64,000 bases of DNA from Gluconobacter sp. P1C6_b (GCF_018811945.1 NZ_JACRVU010000010.1:46145-110144), one strand, 5' to 3'. Positions 19,576 through 32,444 are shown, numbered from the stretch's first letter. Numbers and translations are program-made. The notes: a model not told the origin generated them from the letters alone.

Positions 19576-20178
19576 ATGCTGACAGATCTGCCAAACATCC
19601 TGACACTGCTACGTATCGCGTCCATTCCTGTACTGGTCGTGCTGCTCTCCGTGCATTCGCCAACCGCAAACGTGATTGCGTGCGCGGTCTACACTGCCGC
19701 GTGCATCACGGACTATCTGGACGGGGCGCTCGCACGCCGCTGGCACCAGCTTTCGGAGCTGGGCCGGATGATGGATCCGATTGCGGACAAGCTGCTGGTG
19801 GGGTCGCTCCTACTGGCTCTGGCGGGGCTGACACACCTCCCGGTTTTCTCACTTTATGCCGGGATCATCATCATGGTCCGGGAAATCCTGGTCAGTGGCC
19901 TTCGGGAGTACATGGCGTCGCAGCGGGAAACGCTCCCTTCCACCCGCCTGGCGAAATGGAAAACCGGAATCCAGATGGTGGCGATCGGGTTTCTGATCGG
20001 TGGGGACGGGGCGGCCGGAATGCTGGGTCTCTCCTTCCTTCCCGCCAGCCTGATCGGCGGAATTCTCCTCTGGTTCTCGGTCATTCCGACCGTCATCAGC
20101 GGCTGGGGTTATCTGACTGCCGGACTCGCCCGCATCATGGCGGGACAATCCCGCAAGTCATCCAAGATCAGCTTCTGA
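19576..20178 (+). CDS. pgsA: CDP-diacylglycerol--glycerol-3-phosphate 3-phosphatidyltransferase
   Basis: This integral membrane enzyme (200 aa, about five membrane segments) makes phosphatidylglycerol phosphate. The full CDP-alcohol phosphotransferase signature is present: Asp49-Gly50, Ala53-Arg54, Gly63, Asp67 and Asp71 in the spacing D-G-x2-A-R-x8-G-x3-D-x3-D. It follows uvrC by 90 bases. The length and signature leave little doubt; a phosphatidylserine or cardiolipin-type paralogue is less likely given the uvrC-pgsA context. Confidence 0.93.
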   Translation: MLTDLPNILTLLRIASIPVLVVLLSVHSPTANVIACAVYTAACITDYLDGALARRWHQLSELGRMMDPIADKLLVGSLLLALAGLTHLPVFSLYAGIIIMVREILVSGLREYMASQRETLPSTRLAKWKTGIQMVAIGFLIGGDGAAGMLGLSFLPASLIGGILLWFSVIPTVISGWGYLTAGLARIMAGQSRKSSKISF

Positions 20179-20280
20179 TACCAGTCTCTGGTAGAATTAT
20201 GGGTGTCTTTGACTGTCTTCATCTGGCGCTCCGTTACAAGGACCGCTAAAGGTCATTTATTGACCTTGTGGGAGTAAGAA

Positions 20281-20886
20281 ATGCGGAAGGCCGCTCTGCT
20301 GGCACTACCTCTCGCTCTGAGCGGCTGTTCAGGCATGGGCAAGTATATCCGTGACACCATGGTGTGGACGGCGCTCGATAATCCCAATGGTCCACACGGA
20401 GACAGTGAGAATATTCACCGCGCACGTGGCGAAAAATACGCTGAAACACCGATTTTTCCTGAGGGTGGCAATATCTGGCCTGGGGCTCCACAACCCCTTC
20501 CGACCCTCAAGGACGTCGAAAACCCCAACAGCACGTTCAGTCACGCCCTCGGCGACCCCGCAACCTATTTCGGTGGCGCAGCACTCGACGAAAATTTCAT
20601 GGGAGGCATTGGCAGCAAGGGCGCTCTGGGCGCTTCCGGCCAGCAGCTCATGCAGGGGCAGAGCATGTCAGTCGGCGAAAGCACCGATACCCATCAGGGC
20701 GTGAGCCGGGACCGCAGCCATATCATTCCGACACTGCCATCCTCGGTCCCCGATAGCGCCACCCGTTTCCTGAACAAAAACCCAAGCAAGACCATCGTCA
20801 TTCCGAATGGTGACGGCACGAGCACGCTGATTGCGCCGGATGGCAGCGTGAAAGTCGTACGCGGCACACCCGCTGCGCCGCAATAA
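20281..20886 (+). CDS. Putative lipoprotein of unknown function
   Basis: This 201-residue protein has a short signal peptide ending in lipobox LSGC (Cys16), so it should be lipidated and membrane-anchored. The mature chain is Gly/Asn/Pro/Ser-rich with little predicted core and no domain I recognise. A DGTSTLIAPDGSVKVV segment near the end resembles a short beta-hairpin repeat. It lies between pgsA and the convergent lexA, with GGGAG just upstream of the ATG. I cannot assign a function. Confidence 0.75.
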   Translation: MRKAALLALPLALSGCSGMGKYIRDTMVWTALDNPNGPHGDSENIHRARGEKYAETPIFPEGGNIWPGAPQPLPTLKDVENPNSTFSHALGDPATYFGGAALDENFMGGIGSKGALGASGQQLMQGQSMSVGESTDTHQGVSRDRSHIIPTLPSSVPDSATRFLNKNPSKTIVIPNGDGTSTLIAPDGSVKVVRGTPAAPQ

Positions 20887-20894
20887 CAGAATTT

Positions 20895-20917
20895 CTGACG
20901 GCTCCTGAAGCCGTCAG
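20895..20917. terminator. Bidirectional hairpin between lipoprotein gene and lexA
   Basis: CTGACGGCT and AGCCGTCAG form a perfect 9-bp stem with loop CCTGA. It lies eight bases after the lipoprotein stop and 15 bases from the lexA stop on the other strand. There is no clear T-run. Confidence 0.5.
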
Positions 20918-20932
20918 CAGTCACACCGGTTT

Positions 20933-21649
20933 TCAGTACTGCCGGAAAAGCGCGACCAGACGGCCCTGGATGTGGACGCGCTCCGCCGGGAAGATGCGGG
21001 TTTCGTAGTCCCTGTTGGCAGCTTCCAGCGCAATCATCGATCCGCGACGACGCAGCTTCTTGAGCGTCACTTCCTGCTCGTCGATCAGGGCGACGATGAT
21101 CTGCCCATTTTCCGCAGTCTCGCGTCGCCGGATGATGGCGATATCGCCATCCAGAATGCCCGCTTCGATCATCGAATCACCCGCAACCGTCAGGGCATAA
21201 TGCTCGCCGGTGCCCAGAAGCGAGACCGGCACGTCAATCCTGTCGCTATCATCCTGCATGGCCTCGATCGGAAGACCGGCTGCAATGCGTCCATAGAGTG
21301 GGATGCTGACAGTCTGGCGGTCATTGGCGACGCTGTCTTCTGAGAACGCCCCCTGAAGGCCCGTCTGCCCCTGGTTGAGAACGGCGGGGACGAACGCTGT
21401 ACCCGTGCCAGTAGCGACCGGTGCCTCGGTTCCCATGTGTGGCAAGCGCAGCACTTCGAGCGCACGGGCACGATGATGGTGACGACGCAGAAAGCCGCGT
21501 TCTTCCAGAGCAGAAATCAGCCGATGAATGCCAGACTTTGAGCGAAGCTCAAGAGCATCCTTCATTTCATCGAAAGAAGGAGAATATCCCGTCCGGCGAA
21601 GATGGTCGTCGATATATAGCAAAAGCTGGTGCTGCTTGCGGGTCAGCAT
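20933..21649 (-). CDS. lexA: LexA repressor (SOS regulator, autoprotease)
   Basis: LexA represses DNA-damage genes until RecA filaments trigger self-cleavage (238 aa). The N-terminal winged helix ([16 protein letters not shown], then [21 protein letters not shown] as recognition region) is followed by a peptidase S24 domain. The cleavage site is Ala124-Gly125, the nucleophile Ser159 (AGDSM) and the general base Lys197 (VTLKK). The ATG at 21649 has GGGAG seven bases upstream; an upstream frame extension is not conserved. A perfect alphaproteobacterial SOS box lies 73 bases upstream, consistent with autoregulation. Confidence 0.95.
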   Translation of the reverse strand: MLTRKQHQLLLYIDDHLRRTGYSPSFDEMKDALELRSKSGIHRLISALEERGFLRRHHHRARALEVLRLPHMGTEAPVATGTGTAFVPAVLNQGQTGLQGAFSEDSVANDRQTVSIPLYGRIAAGLPIEAMQDDSDRIDVPVSLLGTGEHYALTVAGDSMIEAGILDGDIAIIRRRETAENGQIIVALIDEQEVTLKKLRRRGSMIALEAANRDYETRIFPAERVHIQGRLVALFRQY

Positions 21650-21954
21650 ACAGGCGCTCCCATGCGCCTCGGCGGAGGCAGGTCGGAAAACAAGGTGCAG
21701 AATGAAAGCCATCCCGCATTTGTTCCTTATAGGTTCCTGTCTGTTGCCTCACAAGCGAAAGAGAGAGGCTCACGCAGTGGTCTGATAAGATTCCGTCGGG
21801 CTGAAAGTCTCTGAAAGCGCAGGAAAACCCCGAAATTGTGCGTCAGGGCCTTGACCTGCGGGCCACAAATCAGCATGGTGCGCCCAATCTAAAGATCAAC
21901 ATGCTGCATCGACACCTTCGAGCGGCATCAGTATGGCGAAAGCCCGAGGGTATC
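21650..21954. promoter_or_regulatory. Divergent lexA/rpmG control region
   Basis: This 305-base non-coding stretch separates lexA (minus) from rpmG (plus). It contains the SOS box at 21722-21736 and no other recognisable gene. The rpmG promoter must lie in its right half; no hexamer pair stands out. Confidence 0.6.
21722..21736 (+). promoter_or_regulatory. LexA operator (SOS box GTTC-N7-GTTC)
   Basis: GTTC at 21722-21725 and GTTC at 21733-21736 are separated by exactly seven bases. This direct repeat is the known LexA site of alphaproteobacteria, and its place 73 bases before the lexA start fits autorepression. Confidence 0.85.
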
Positions 21955-22122
21955 ATGGGAAAGAGCAACGTTATTCAGATCCGGCTCGTTTCGTCAGCCG
22001 AAACCGGCTACTTCTACGTCACGAAGAAGAATGCCCGTTCCGCTACGGGAAAGATGGAAGTGCGCAAGTACGACCCGGTTGCACGCAAGCACGTCGTGTT
22101 CCGCGAAGCCAAGATCAAGTAA
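21955..22122 (+). CDS. rpmG: 50S ribosomal protein L33
   Basis: This 55-residue ribosomal protein is the cysteine-free, zinc-independent form of L33. It begins [26 protein letters not shown] and ends in a basic [14 protein letters not shown] tail, matching proteobacterial L33 end to end. GAGGG precedes the ATG by four bases; a longer upstream frame is not conserved. It is followed directly by a strong terminator, so it is probably monocistronic. Confidence 0.96.
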   Translation: MGKSNVIQIRLVSSAETGYFYVTKKNARSATGKMEVRKYDPVARKHVVFREAKIK

Positions 22123-22150
22123 GACTGTTTCGACAGTCTTTATGAAAAAA

Positions 22151-22173
22151 GCGGCCTTCGGGCCGCTTTTTTT
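22151..22173. terminator. Intrinsic terminator after rpmG
   Basis: GCGGCC, tetraloop TTCG and GGCCGC, followed by seven T, make a textbook terminator. Six A precede the stem, so it can also serve the ftsB-like gene arriving on the minus strand. Confidence 0.93.
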
Positions 22174-22205
22174 GTATCTGCAGGACTGGATTTCCTGGCG
22201 GCTGC

Positions 22206-22535
22206 TCAGAACAGTTTGTCGTGAGGGCCGTAGGGGACAACCAGATCACCGCTGCGCGTCAGGTTCATCGTGGCGCGGGCACGCTCGTCCAGCATATCGG
22301 CATCCAGCGCCTTTTCCTTGAGCGCAACGACACGCCGACGCCAGACATTCTGTTCGTCGTCGGCATCCTGCCTGGCCTGAAGGGCATCCTTCTGAAGCTG
22401 CGTCTGTTCCTGATAGGCGTGAATACCGTGAGCGCCGTGAAGGGCGTTCCATCCGAAATAGGCCGTCAGGGACAGAAAGAAAGCTGGGGGAGCGACGGCG
22501 CGGACACCACGCTTGATGAGCCGGATCAGTGTCAC
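22206..22535 (-). CDS. ftsB: FtsB/DivIC-type septum formation initiator
   Basis: This is a small bitopic division protein of 109 aa. A single N-terminal membrane segment (AVAPPAFFLSLTAYFGWNAL, about 13-32) is followed by a Gln/Ala/Asp-rich coiled coil (about 40-75) and a short C-terminal region ending in the MLDERARATMNLTRSGDLVVP motif typical of DivIC/FtsB. FtsB joins FtsL and FtsQ at the divisome. Its position downstream of eno is the classic eno-ftsB arrangement of proteobacteria. Confidence 0.88.
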   Translation of the reverse strand: MTLIRLIKRGVRAVAPPAFFLSLTAYFGWNALHGAHGIHAYQEQTQLQKDALQARQDADDEQNVWRRRVVALKEKALDADMLDERARATMNLTRSGDLVVPYGPHDKLF

Positions 22536-22631
22536 GTCGTGAAAACTCCGTTCTGAGGGACTGTCTCAGTTTATATCAGTCAATCGTGACCAGACAATGA
22601 ATGATGTGGAGATGTTTCAGGTCCGGACCTG

Positions 22632-22665
22632 AAAAAAAGGCCCCATTCCCGAAGGAGATGAGGCC
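22632..22665 (-). terminator. Intrinsic terminator after eno
   Basis: Read on the minus strand, a 12-bp stem starting GGCCTCAT, with one mismatch and two G-U pairs, closes on a TTCG loop and is followed by seven T. It lies 12 bases after the eno stop, so ftsB downstream needs read-through or its own promoter. Confidence 0.85.
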
Positions 22666-22676
22666 GTTGTGGAATC

Positions 22677-24032
<1,356 letters not shown>

Positions 24033-24074
24033 CTATTTCAAGTCTCAAAATCACGCCCTGAGGTCAACGACGAC

Positions 24075-24547
24075 ATGCGCCTTCCTTTTCCCGTTTTCGT
24101 GCTCGGCATTGCCGGACTGATCCCCTTCATGACACTTGGCGGGTGGATCTTCCTGGCCGGACTGTTCACACCCCTACCGCATCTGAAGATCATTCTGCTG
24201 GCGTACGGGGCCTGCATCCTGTCGTTTCTGGGAGCCGTACACTGGGGACTGGCCATGGAACGGCCAGACATCATCACTGTCGGCGGGACGTCGCAGCGGG
24301 ACCGTCAGCGTCTTGTTCTGGGCGTCTGCCCTGCGCTGTGGGCATGGCTGTCGCTATGCGTTGGTGTGCTTGGGCATGTCCGCGCCGGTTTTGGACTGGA
24401 AATTATCGGCTTTGTCGGGACGTTCCTTGTGGAACGGGAAGCCTGGAGAAAAGGCGCTCTTCCTCCAGGCTATCTGCCGCTTCGCACAGGGCTGACGGCT
24501 ATTGCGGTGCTGAGTCTGTTTCTGGCGGCTCTGGCGCCGTCCGGCAC

Positions 24548-24551
<4 letters not shown>
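24075..24551 (+). CDS. DUF3429 family membrane protein
   Basis: This 158-residue protein has about five hydrophobic segments and the YGACILSFLGAVHWGLAM motif that marks the DUF3429 family, whose function is unknown. The ATG at 24075 is preceded by an AGG-containing purine stretch; an ATG at 24024 would add 17 polar residues. It is convergent with kdsA, and the two stop codons overlap in the sequence CTAG. Confidence 0.8.
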
Positions 24552-27009
<2,458 letters not shown>

Positions 27010-27059
27010 TCATACACTGCCGACATGGGGCAGGGGAAGCGGAGAGACGCGTCTGTTGA

Positions 27060-27094
27060 AAAGATCCCCGTTAAAAAGTTTGAACGGGGATTTT
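27060..27094 (-). terminator. Terminator between secG and pyrG
   Basis: AATCCCCGTT and AACGGGGATC form a stem of at least nine perfect pairs with a ten-base loop. On the minus strand TTTTC follows the stem. It lies downstream of secG and upstream of pyrG, so tpiA-secG and pyrG-kdsA are likely separate transcripts. Confidence 0.75.
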
Positions 27095-27103
27095 CAGGCC
27101 CGA

Positions 27104-27442
27104 TCAGTGAGCGGGTGCGGGAGCCGGAGCGGCGGGGGCAGCCGGAGTTGTCGTGGTCGTCTGGGTGGCGGCAGGCGGCTCGGCCAGGATGTCGTGCGAG
27201 CCGACGCCGGAGGAGGCGCCGCGGTTCATGACGGCCAGCACGAGGCACAGCAGCATGAAGATGCCGGCGAGAACGGACGTGGCACGCGTCAGCAGCGTTG
27301 CGGTTCCGCGGCCGCTCATGAAAGAGCCCATGCCCTGGCCACTTCCGATGCCGAGGCCGCCGCCTTCGCTGCGCTGGATCAGGATCACCCCGATCAGCGC
27401 CAGTGTGACCAGCAGGTTGAGAGCAAGCAGAAGAGTGGTCAT
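27104..27442 (-). CDS. secG: Preprotein translocase subunit SecG
   Basis: SecG is the small accessory subunit of the SecYEG channel (112 aa). Two membrane segments are visible (TLLLALNLLVTLALIGVILIQ and the LTRATSVLAGIFMLLCLVLAVM region) flanking the conserved GGGLGIGSGQGMGSFMSGRG loop. The C-terminus is an Ala/Pro/Thr-rich tail longer than in E. coli. The start overlaps the tpiA stop by four bases; tpiA-secG is a widespread proteobacterial arrangement. Confidence 0.95.
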   Translation of the reverse strand: MTTLLLALNLLVTLALIGVILIQRSEGGGLGIGSGQGMGSFMSGRGTATLLTRATSVLAGIFMLLCLVLAVMNRGASSGVGSHDILAEPPAATQTTTTTPAAPAAPAPAPAH

Positions 27443-28239
27443 GAACGATAGGGTCCGGACAATGGTTGGGACGTCAGGCGGAAAGATGCCGCTTCAGCGA
27501 TGCGCAGGAAGCTCTCTGCTTCCAGACTGGCACTGCCGACCAGCACCCCGCCAAGCGACCCGATGGAAAAAATGGTCGGCGCCTGAGCCGGTGTGACGGA
27601 GCCGCCATACAGGATCGGCACGCGAATGTCATCCGTCTTGAGACGGGACTGCAACAGTCCGTGCAGCAAAGAGAGGGTTCTCTCAAGCTCGTCAATCGGC
27701 GGAACAGTGCCACTCCCGATGGCCCAGACGGGCTCGTAAGCCAGGATACCGGTAAAACCGTCGGTCAGCGATCCCTCGACCTGCGTGGCCAGAACGGTGG
27801 TCATCCGGCCTTCAAGGCGCTCCTGCATCGTCTCGCCGATACAGACGATGGGGATGAGGCCCGCGGCTTCGGCGGCTTCGACCTTCTGACGAATCAGGAC
27901 ATCGGTTTCGCCATGGGCCTGACGACGTTCGGAATGGCCGAGGATGACGTAGCGGACACCGAGATCAGCCAGCATTTCAGCCGAGATATCCCCGGTATGG
28001 GGGCCGGAGGACGTCGTGTGACAGTCCTGCGCACCAAGACGCAGAGGCGTGGACGGTCCTTCGGCATTGATAATGCCATGCACGCTGGCGAGTTGGGTGA
28101 AGGGGGGGCACAGGACGAGCCGCACGTCATCGGGGAGGGACTGCGCGCCTTCGGCGACGGCACGGGCCAGACGGCCGGACTGCTCCCGCAATCCGTGCAT
28201 CTTCCAGTTTCCAACGACAAGCCTGGGTGATGGGGGCAC
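27439..28239 (-). CDS. tpiA: Triosephosphate isomerase
   Basis: TpiA interconverts dihydroxyacetone phosphate and glyceraldehyde 3-phosphate (266 aa). VVGNWKMHG holds the substrate Asn-Lys, YVILGHSERR the catalytic His, and AYEPVWAIGSG the catalytic Glu. LYGGSVTP and GVLVGSASLEAESF bind phosphate. Translation starts at GTG with an excellent AAGGAGG upstream. It is the first gene of the tpiA-secG unit and is divergent from the ppiD-like gene. Confidence 0.96.
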   Translation of the reverse strand: MPPSPRLVVGNWKMHGLREQSGRLARAVAEGAQSLPDDVRLVLCPPFTQLASVHGIINAEGPSTPLRLGAQDCHTTSSGPHTGDISAEMLADLGVRYVILGHSERRQAHGETDVLIRQKVEAAEAAGLIPIVCIGETMQERLEGRMTTVLATQVEGSLTDGFTGILAYEPVWAIGSGTVPPIDELERTLSLLHGLLQSRLKTDDIRVPILYGGSVTPAQAPTIFSIGSLGGVLVGSASLEAESFLRIAEAASFRLTSQPLSGPYRS

Positions 28240-28439
28240 TCTTCCTCCTTGATGATGACGCCCTGAAGAAGGGCGGCGTTTCCGGTATGCGCTCAGTGTT
28301 TACGACCGGCTGAATGCCGCAAGGCAGCACTCGTTCCGGTCTGCTTCTGGTCAAGCCGTTCTCACGACATTATGGTGCGGCAAGTCTAGCGGGCCTTTTG
28401 TGTCCGCACCATCCCGTCATCCGGATCTGCCCTGACCCT

Positions 28440-30377
28440 ATGATTACCACGCTCCGCCACCTCTTTGTTGACTCCTGGGCCGGCCGTGCCGCCGCGCTGC
28501 TGATCTTTCTGGCCTTTATCGGCTGGGGTGTGGGAGATGTGTATTCCAACATGGGCACGGCAAGCTCCAACGAAATCGTGCGTGTCGGCGATCGGAGCAT
28601 CACGCCGGATGATTTCAGCCGCGCGCTCTCGGCGCAGCTTCCCGAAGTTGCCCGACGGATCGGGCTTGCCGACCCGTCCAAGCTCCCCAAGGGCGAAGTC
28701 GAGCAGATCGCACGGCAGACGCTTCAAAACCTTGTGATCCAGAACGAGACCCAGCTTGCCGCCACCCGCGCGGGCATGATGGTTCCCGATGATCTGGTGC
28801 GGCAGGAAGTCTTTGCCATTCCGGCGTTTCACAATGCCGCCGGACAGTTCGACCGGAGCGTTTTCAATGACCGTCTGACGCGGATCGGACTGTCCGAAGG
28901 CAAGCTGCTTCAGGCCATCCGCGAGGATATCGCTTCACGCGGCCTTCTGCAGGGCATGGGGCAGTCTGTTGTCGCACCGTCTTCCCTGACGGACCGGATG
29001 CTGTCCTTCGATGCGAGCCAGCGCGTGTTCGATCTGGTTCAGATCCCGTTTGCAAGCGGTGTCGTTGCCGCTGCACCGACGGATGACCAGCTTCACCGTT
29101 TCTATGACAACCACCCGCAGATGTTCCGCACGACGGAATACCGTCATGCGAAAATGGTCGTCATGACGCCGGACAGCGTGGCAAAGACGATCGAGGTTCC
29201 CGATGACGTCCTGCACCGTCTGTATGATTTTCAGGCCCGCACCTTCGACATGCCCGAGACGCGGACGCTTCAGGTCCTGACCTTCACCGATCAGGCAAAG
29301 GCCGATGCGGCTGCGACCGCCTGGAAGAGCGGAACGTCCTGGGATGATATCCAGAAGAAATTCCCCGAAGCTGCTGCGGTGTCCCTGCCGTCCGTACGTC
29401 AGAGCGACATTCCGAACCCCGAACTCGCCAAGGCGGCATTCGCAGCTCCTTCCAACCGCATCTCCGGGCCGGAAAAGACCGGCATGGGCTGGGTCGTCTT
29501 CAACATTACGGCCATCACCGCGCCTCACAAGACGACGTTCGAGCAGGCTAAAGATGGTCTGAAAACACAGGTCCAGAACCAGGAGGCCGGAGAAGCCCTT
29601 CAGGCCCGCCAGAAACAGTTTCAGGATGCGGTTGCCGGATCTTCGACGCTGGAGCAGATCCCGAGCGATCTCGGTGCCGTTCCCGCAGCCGGTACGCTGG
29701 ATTCCAATGGCCTGACGCAGGACGGTCTGCCTGCGCCCATCCCGGGCGACGCGGCCCTGCGCCAGGCGATCATCCACCAGATCTTCACGCAGTCCAAGGA
29801 TGCCCAGCCGACCGTCATCAATGGCCCGAACGGCACGGCGTTCTCCCTGCTCGTCGATGAAGTGCACCCCGGTACGCTCAAACCGTTCGACAGCGTGCGC
29901 GATCAGGTCGTGCAGGCCTGGACGACGGATCAGAAACGCCATGCCGCGGATCTGCGGGCGACCGCGCTGTTCAATGCCGCCAAGGCGGGAACGCTGCGCA
30001 AGGCTGTTGAAGGACAGGCCGAAGCCTCCGCCCTGCGTCAGGACGTTGCCGTGTCGCGGGTTCATCCGGACCAGAGCCTGCCGCAGAATGTCCTGCGCGG
30101 TGTCTTCGGCCTCAAGCCGGGAACGAGCGGCATGTTCGAATCACCGGATGCGTTCTGGCTGGTCAACGTGACGGAGGACAAGCCGGCCTCGGCAGAGGAC
30201 ATGAAAAGCCTGGGCAACCAGCTTTCGGACGAATATCTGCAGTCCATGCGCTCCGATATTCCGGTGGCACTGAATGCCGCCATGGAAAAGGCGGTTCCGC
30301 CCTCGCATATCAACATGGCGCTCTATAATCAGGTCGTGACCGCGGCTGCGCCTGCAGCAGGAAACGGGGCGCAGTAA
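28440..30377 (+). CDS. PpiD-like periplasmic folding factor (SurA N-terminal and PPIase domains)
   Basis: This membrane-anchored periplasmic chaperone has 645 residues. One N-terminal membrane segment (GRAAALLIFLAFIGWGVGDV, about 14-33) is followed by a SurA-N-like helical domain. A parvulin-like peptidyl-prolyl isomerase region lies near 230-370, and a long C-terminal chaperone part follows. The length and topology match PpiD, which helps proteins leave the Sec translocon; the neighbouring secG is consistent. The ATG at 28440 gives the conserved start; longer frames upstream have no support. The stop codon overlaps the trpE start (TAATG), making it the apparent leader gene of a trp operon. 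Confidence 0.9.
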   Translation: MITTLRHLFVDSWAGRAAALLIFLAFIGWGVGDVYSNMGTASSNEIVRVGDRSITPDDFSRALSAQLPEVARRIGLADPSKLPKGEVEQIARQTLQNLVIQNETQLAATRAGMMVPDDLVRQEVFAIPAFHNAAGQFDRSVFNDRLTRIGLSEGKLLQAIREDIASRGLLQGMGQSVVAPSSLTDRMLSFDASQRVFDLVQIPFASGVVAAAPTDDQLHRFYDNHPQMFRTTEYRHAKMVVMTPDSVAKTIEVPDDVLHRLYDFQARTFDMPETRTLQVLTFTDQAKADAAATAWKSGTSWDDIQKKFPEAAAVSLPSVRQSDIPNPELAKAAFAAPSNRISGPEKTGMGWVVFNITAITAPHKTTFEQAKDGLKTQVQNQEAGEALQARQKQFQDAVAGSSTLEQIPSDLGAVPAAGTLDSNGLTQDGLPAPIPGDAALRQAIIHQIFTQSKDAQPTVINGPNGTAFSLLVDEVHPGTLKPFDSVRDQVVQAWTTDQKRHAADLRATALFNAAKAGTLRKAVEGQAEASALRQDVAVSRVHPDQSLPQNVLRGVFGLKPGTSGMFESPDAFWLVNVTEDKPASAEDMKSLGNQLSDEYLQSMRSDIPVALNAAMEKAVPPSHINMALYNQVVTAAAPAAGNGAQ

Positions 30378-31789
30378 TGGGTATTGTCTACAGCATCGAG
30401 GCCGCCGATCTTCTCACGCCTGTCTCAGCCTTTCTCCGTCTCTCGAAACTGTCGGACGATCCGTACCGGCTGCTGTTCGAAAGTGTCGAAGGCGGTGCAG
30501 CCCGCGGGCGTTATTCCGTGATCGCGCTTCTGCCGGATCTGGTCTGGAAATGCCGGGACGGGAAGGTGACGCAGGATGGCAAGCCCGTTGACGGCGTGCC
30601 GCTCGAGACACTGAAGACCATCGTGGATGAGAGCCAGATGGAGCTTCCCGCCGGAATGCCGCCGATGATCGGCGGCGTGTTCGGCGTACTGGGTTACGAC
30701 ATGGTGCGCCAGATGGAGCGTCTGCCGAACGCTCCGGTGAACGATCTGGGGCTGCCGGAAGGGATCATGATCCGTCCGCGCCTCTTCGCGGTTTTCGATT
30801 CCGTGCGGGACGAGCTTACGCTGGCCGTGCCGGTGCGCGGCGAGACGACGGATGCGGAGGCGCATGCGCTTCTCGATCAGGCACGGGCCGCTCTGGCCGC
30901 CCCCCTAGGGGATGAGCGCGAGACGTTGCCGGCCGGCACGGAACTGGCGCCCCCGGTCTCGAACATGACACAGCAGCAGTTCGAGGATCACGTCCGCAAG
31001 GCGCAGGACTATATCGCTGCGGGCGATGCATTCCAGATCGTGCCGAGCCAGCGCTTTACGACACCATTCCCGCTGTCGCCGCTCTCGCTCTATCGCAGCC
31101 TGCGCCGCGTCAATCCGGCGCCGTTCCTGTTCGTGATGGAGCTTGAGGATTACGCTCTGGTCGGCTCTTCTCCGGAAATCCTCGTGCGACTGCGCAACGG
31201 CGAGGTCACGGTGCGTCCGCTGGCGGGCACACGTCCGCGCGGAGCGGACCGCGAAGAAGATCTGGCTCTGGAAAAAGAGCTTCTGGCCGACCGCAAGGAA
31301 CTGGCCGAGCATCTGATGCTGATCGATCTGGGCCGAAACGATGTCGGGCGCGTCTCACAGCTTGGGACCGTCGAGGTTCCGGAGAAGTTCGTCGTCGAGC
31401 GCTATAGCCACGTCATGCATATTTCCTCGACCGTGACCGGCCGTATCAAGGACGGCAAAACGGCGATGGATGCACTTGTCGCAGCTTTCCCGGCCGGGAC
31501 CCTGACGGGCGCCCCCAAGATCCGCGCCATGGAAATCATTGACGAGCTCGAACCGACGCGGCGCGGGCCCTATTCGGGTTGCGTCGGGTATTTCGGGGCA
31601 GACGGGGAAATGGACACCTGCATCGGGCTGCGCATGGCCGTTCTCAAGGATGGGAACATGTATGTGCAGGCGGGCTGCGGCGTCGTGGCAGACAGCGATC
31701 CGAACGCCGAGTTCCGCGAGACGCAGGCGAAGGCCCGTGCGCTGTTCCGGGCGGCGGAAATCGCCGTAGCAACTGCCGTGAAAGCCTGA
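30377..31789 (+). CDS. trpE: Anthranilate synthase component I
   Basis: TrpE converts chorismate and ammonia to anthranilate, working with TrpG (470 aa). LLFESVEGGAARGRYSVIALLP near residue 33 contains the Leu-(x)-Glu-Ser feedback site for tryptophan. The chorismate-binding core has VGSSPEILVRL, PLAGTRPRGADREED, LIDLGRNDVGRV and PAGTLTGAPKIRAMEIIDELE. The ATG overlaps the ppiD-like stop, so trpE is translated from that transcript. No leader peptide or attenuator can be seen in this arrangement. Confidence 0.96.
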   Translation: MGIVYSIEAADLLTPVSAFLRLSKLSDDPYRLLFESVEGGAARGRYSVIALLPDLVWKCRDGKVTQDGKPVDGVPLETLKTIVDESQMELPAGMPPMIGGVFGVLGYDMVRQMERLPNAPVNDLGLPEGIMIRPRLFAVFDSVRDELTLAVPVRGETTDAEAHALLDQARAALAAPLGDERETLPAGTELAPPVSNMTQQQFEDHVRKAQDYIAAGDAFQIVPSQRFTTPFPLSPLSLYRSLRRVNPAPFLFVMELEDYALVGSSPEILVRLRNGEVTVRPLAGTRPRGADREEDLALEKELLADRKELAEHLMLIDLGRNDVGRVSQLGTVEVPEKFVVERYSHVMHISSTVTGRIKDGKTAMDALVAAFPAGTLTGAPKIRAMEIIDELEPTRRGPYSGCVGYFGADGEMDTCIGLRMAVLKDGNMYVQAGCGVVADSDPNAEFRETQAKARALFRAAEIAVATAVKA

Positions 31790-31847
31790 CGGAGCCTTGA
31801 AGCGCGATGTATTTGACGAAAACAGACACGGGCGTCATTCTGTTGCC

Positions 31848-32444
31848 ATGATCCTTCTCATCGACAATTACGACAGCTTCACATTCAACATCGTCCACCA
31901 TCTGGGCGCGCTTGGAGTTGAGTGTGATGTGCGGCGCAATGATGCGCTGAGTGTCGACGAGGCTCTGGCGCTCAAGCCGTCTGCCATCGTGATCTCCCCG
32001 GGCCCGGGCGCCCCGGCCGAAGCCGGCATCTGCTGTGATCTGATCCGTGCTGCTGCAGGAAAGGTGCCGGTATTCGGTGTGTGTCTTGGCCATCAGGCAA
32101 TCGGGCAGGTCTTCGGGGCAGACGTCGTGCGCGCACCTGTGCCGATGCATGGCAAGATCAGCGCGGTGCATCATGACGGGACAGGCGTCTTTGCCGGACT
32201 GCCTGATCCAGTGGATGTGGTGCGCTATCACAGCCTGACGCTGGCACCGGACAGCATTCCCGAAATGCTCATGGTCAATGCCCGCACGGAAGACGGGGTC
32301 ATCATGGGCGTGCGTCACCGCGATTATCCCGTGCATGGCGTCCAGTTCCATCCCGAAAGCATCGCATCTGTTGCAGGACGCGAATTGCTGGCCAATTTCC
32401 TGAAAATTGCCGGTATTTCGACCCTTACCTCACAGGCCGCATGA
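31848..32444 (+). CDS. trpG: Anthranilate synthase component II (glutamine amidotransferase)
   Basis: This class I glutamine amidotransferase supplies ammonia to TrpE (198 aa). ILLIDNYDSFTFNIVH opens the protein; the nucleophile is Cys79 in VFGVCLGHQAIGQ, and the VQFHPESI motif gives the His-Glu pair. It may also serve aminodeoxychorismate synthase, as in many bacteria with a single copy. There is no strong ribosome binding site before the ATG. A TTG at 31797 is in frame but too close to its purine stretch and lacks conservation. Confidence 0.95.
   Translation: MILLIDNYDSFTFNIVHHLGALGVECDVRRNDALSVDEALALKPSAIVISPGPGAPAEAGICCDLIRAAAGKVPVFGVCLGHQAIGQVFGADVVRAPVPMHGKISAVHHDGTGVFAGLPDPVDVVRYHSLTLAPDSIPEMLMVNARTEDGVIMGVRHRDYPVHGVQFHPESIASVAGRELLANFLKIAGISTLTSQAA

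Noticed and set aside
20199..20249. 16-codon open frame just before the lipoprotein gene
   Set aside because: It has no convincing ribosome binding site and the peptide shows no leader-like feature; chance is the simplest explanation.
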